From Nitrososphaerales archaeon (GTDB lineage Archaea; Thermoproteota; Nitrososphaeria; Nitrososphaerales; UBA183), in the NCBI GenBank assembly GCA_030045755.1, contig JASIEW010000076.1:1-6199 (forward strand): a DNA stretch of 6,199 nucleotides, given 5' to 3'. The position numbers and the translations under genes are program-made. Every line of letters starts with the position of its first letter. The first letter of the stretch is position 1. The notes under the pieces are model-generated. The model had not been told where the DNA came from. It was given only the letters and a program-made list of their open reading frames with translations, and did not search any database. Shown in pieces: positions 5,306-6,199 of this stretch.

Positions 5306-6199
5306 ATGACGGCCAAGTGGATTCCCGCCGTCCAGTCACTGCGCCCGGTCCTAGACATGTACCTGGACGCGTCCATAGCCGTGGTGGGCTGCCACTCGGG
5401 GGAGCTGTCGAGGAACTCGTGCGAGCTGGACATTCTCGTGGTAGGCGGCGACTCGAAGCCCCCCGCGTCCGTGAAGCTCGGCGGCACGTTCATGGACATC
5501 GTCTTCATCACAGAGAAGGATGCCATGAAACCGAGGGACCCTGAGAATGCGGTAGCGCTTGCCTCAGCCAGGCCGGTCAGAGACACGTCCATGGTGCTCT
5601 CCGCCGGCTCGTCCGCCGCGTCGGCCGTGCTCTCCGAGTCTTGCAGGAAGAGCACGAGCAAGAAGCTCGCGTCCGTCCTGAAGTCGTTGGGAAGAGGGGA
5701 CGAAGCCTTGGCGAAAGGCGCGACCGCCGAAGCTGACCTGTGGCTTCTGGCTGGATCGTACGACTTCGCGCGCGCCCTCCTCTATTCAAGGGAAGTGATG
5801 CCTTCGCCGAGCCACCTCTTCAGCCAGGTGAAGCGGCAGTCGAACGTGTCTCCCGAGGCCTTCGGCGCTTTCTGCGACGGAGCGGGATTGACGATGTCAT
5901 CCAGGGCCGCGTGCGCCGGGAGGCTGGAAGGACTCTCAGTCCTAAGGGACCTGATCGTCCACGGGCGCTCTGACGTGCAGCGCGGCATGGGCGCCTCAGA
6001 CGAAGGCCTCCAGATAGTCAAGGGGAAGGTGGCCGAGCTGGGCATGAGAATGGAACATGCCGAGTGTTTCTCGTTTCTTGGCATTCAGCTCGTCGACGAC
6101 CTCCTTGCAATACCTGTGGCGGGGAAGGGAAAGAAACGCAAGGGAGCAGGGCTGGGCCCAGACGTCGGGTCTCTCCTCACGGGCGACGAACGCCTCCTA
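5306..6199 (+). CDS. Nucleotidyltransferase-like protein with possible C-terminal HEPN-type helical region (runs off the right edge)
   Basis: The frame is open for 298 codons from ATG 5306 to the window end with no stop. A TAG at 5282-5284 and no other start codon in between fix the start. Residues 25-43 fit the nucleotidyltransferase signature hG[GS]-x9-13-[DE]h[DE]h: G28-C29, ten residues, then E40-L41-D42-I43. A third acidic residue is D64 in FMDIVF. The second signature position is Cys rather than Gly/Ser, so activity is uncertain. After about residue 140 the protein is helical (EADLWLLAGSYDFARALL), followed by PSPSHLF and, at 214-219, RDLIVH. The last matches the R-x4-6-H motif of HEPN domains, which often accompany minimal nucleotidyltransferases. 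The C-terminus visible here is basic (KGKKRKG, 273-279). It is divergent from TFB. I do not know a named family; the nucleotidyltransferase fold is probable, the HEPN reading tentative. Codon use is the same G/C-ending style as its neighbours. Confidence 0.7.
   Translation, partial: MTAKWIPAVQSLRPVLDMYLDASIAVVGCHSGELSRNSCELDILVVGGDSKPPASVKLGGTFMDIVFITEKDAMKPRDPENAVALASARPVRDTSMVLSAGSSAASAVLSESCRKSTSKKLASVLKSLGRGDEALAKGATAEADLWLLAGSYDFARALLYSREVMPSPSHLFSQVKRQSNVSPEAFGAFCDGAGLTMSSRAACAGRLEGLSVLRDLIVHGRSDVQRGMGASDEGLQIVKGKVAELGMRMEHAECFSFLGIQLVDDLLAIPVAGKGKKRKGAGLGPDVGSLLTGDERLL

Noticed and set aside
5281..5661. Minus-strand and alternate-frame ORFs between 5281 and 6084
   Set aside because: They lie over the open frame starting at 5306, which carries a coherent nucleotidyltransferase signature and G/C-ending codons; the alternatives do not.

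Overview
The window looks like chromosomal DNA from a GC-rich archaeon, most likely of the Thaumarchaeota (Nitrososphaeria) lineage. The main reason is the transcription factor B on the minus strand, whose core reads very much like thaumarchaeal TFB. Supporting signs are the N-terminus of a DRG-type GTPase, TATA-like boxes placed about 25-35 nt before start codons (leaderless or very short leaders), and GTG/TTG starts. The lineage is judged from remembered family patterns, not from a search. I see no insertion sequence, CRISPR array, rRNA, tRNA or prophage signature. Coding density is high, and the longest non-coding stretch is about 160 nt.

Layout, left to right. (1) The first 142 nt hold the 5' end of a minus-strand DRG/Obg-family GTPase that leaves the window at its left edge. 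(2) Divergent from it is a zinc-dependent, NAD-type medium-chain dehydrogenase (268-1299), followed after 61 nt by an LsrF-like class I aldolase/thiolase (1361-2143). Together these suggest a small sugar or keto-phosphate module. (3) A 40-residue zinc-ribbon protein on the minus strand (2209-2331) converges on the aldolase. It diverges from a plus-strand zinc-ribbon gene (2396-2620), and the two appear to share one TATA-like element. (4) That second zinc-ribbon gene opens a tightly packed operon: zinc ribbon, CPBP-type membrane protease (2617-3645), then a dCTP deaminase/dUTPase-fold protein (3642-4169). Each junction is a 4-nt ATGA overlap. (5) TFB (4179-5147, minus) converges on the operon, leaving 9 nt between them. 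(6) After a relatively AT-rich divergent intergenic region comes a plus-strand gene (5306 to the right edge). It carries a nucleotidyltransferase-like signature at its N-terminus and a possible HEPN-like RxxxxH motif further on; its 3' end is outside the window.

Most genes are core or conserved archaeal functions. The points that merit a second look are the altered active-site positions in the deaminase/dUTPase-like protein and its coupling to a membrane protease, the nucleotidyltransferase-like protein with possible HEPN features, the LsrF homologue outside any AI-2 system, and the regulatory architecture (shared divergent TATA, inverted repeat over the TFB start). I did not find convincing evidence of an entirely new defence or mobile system.
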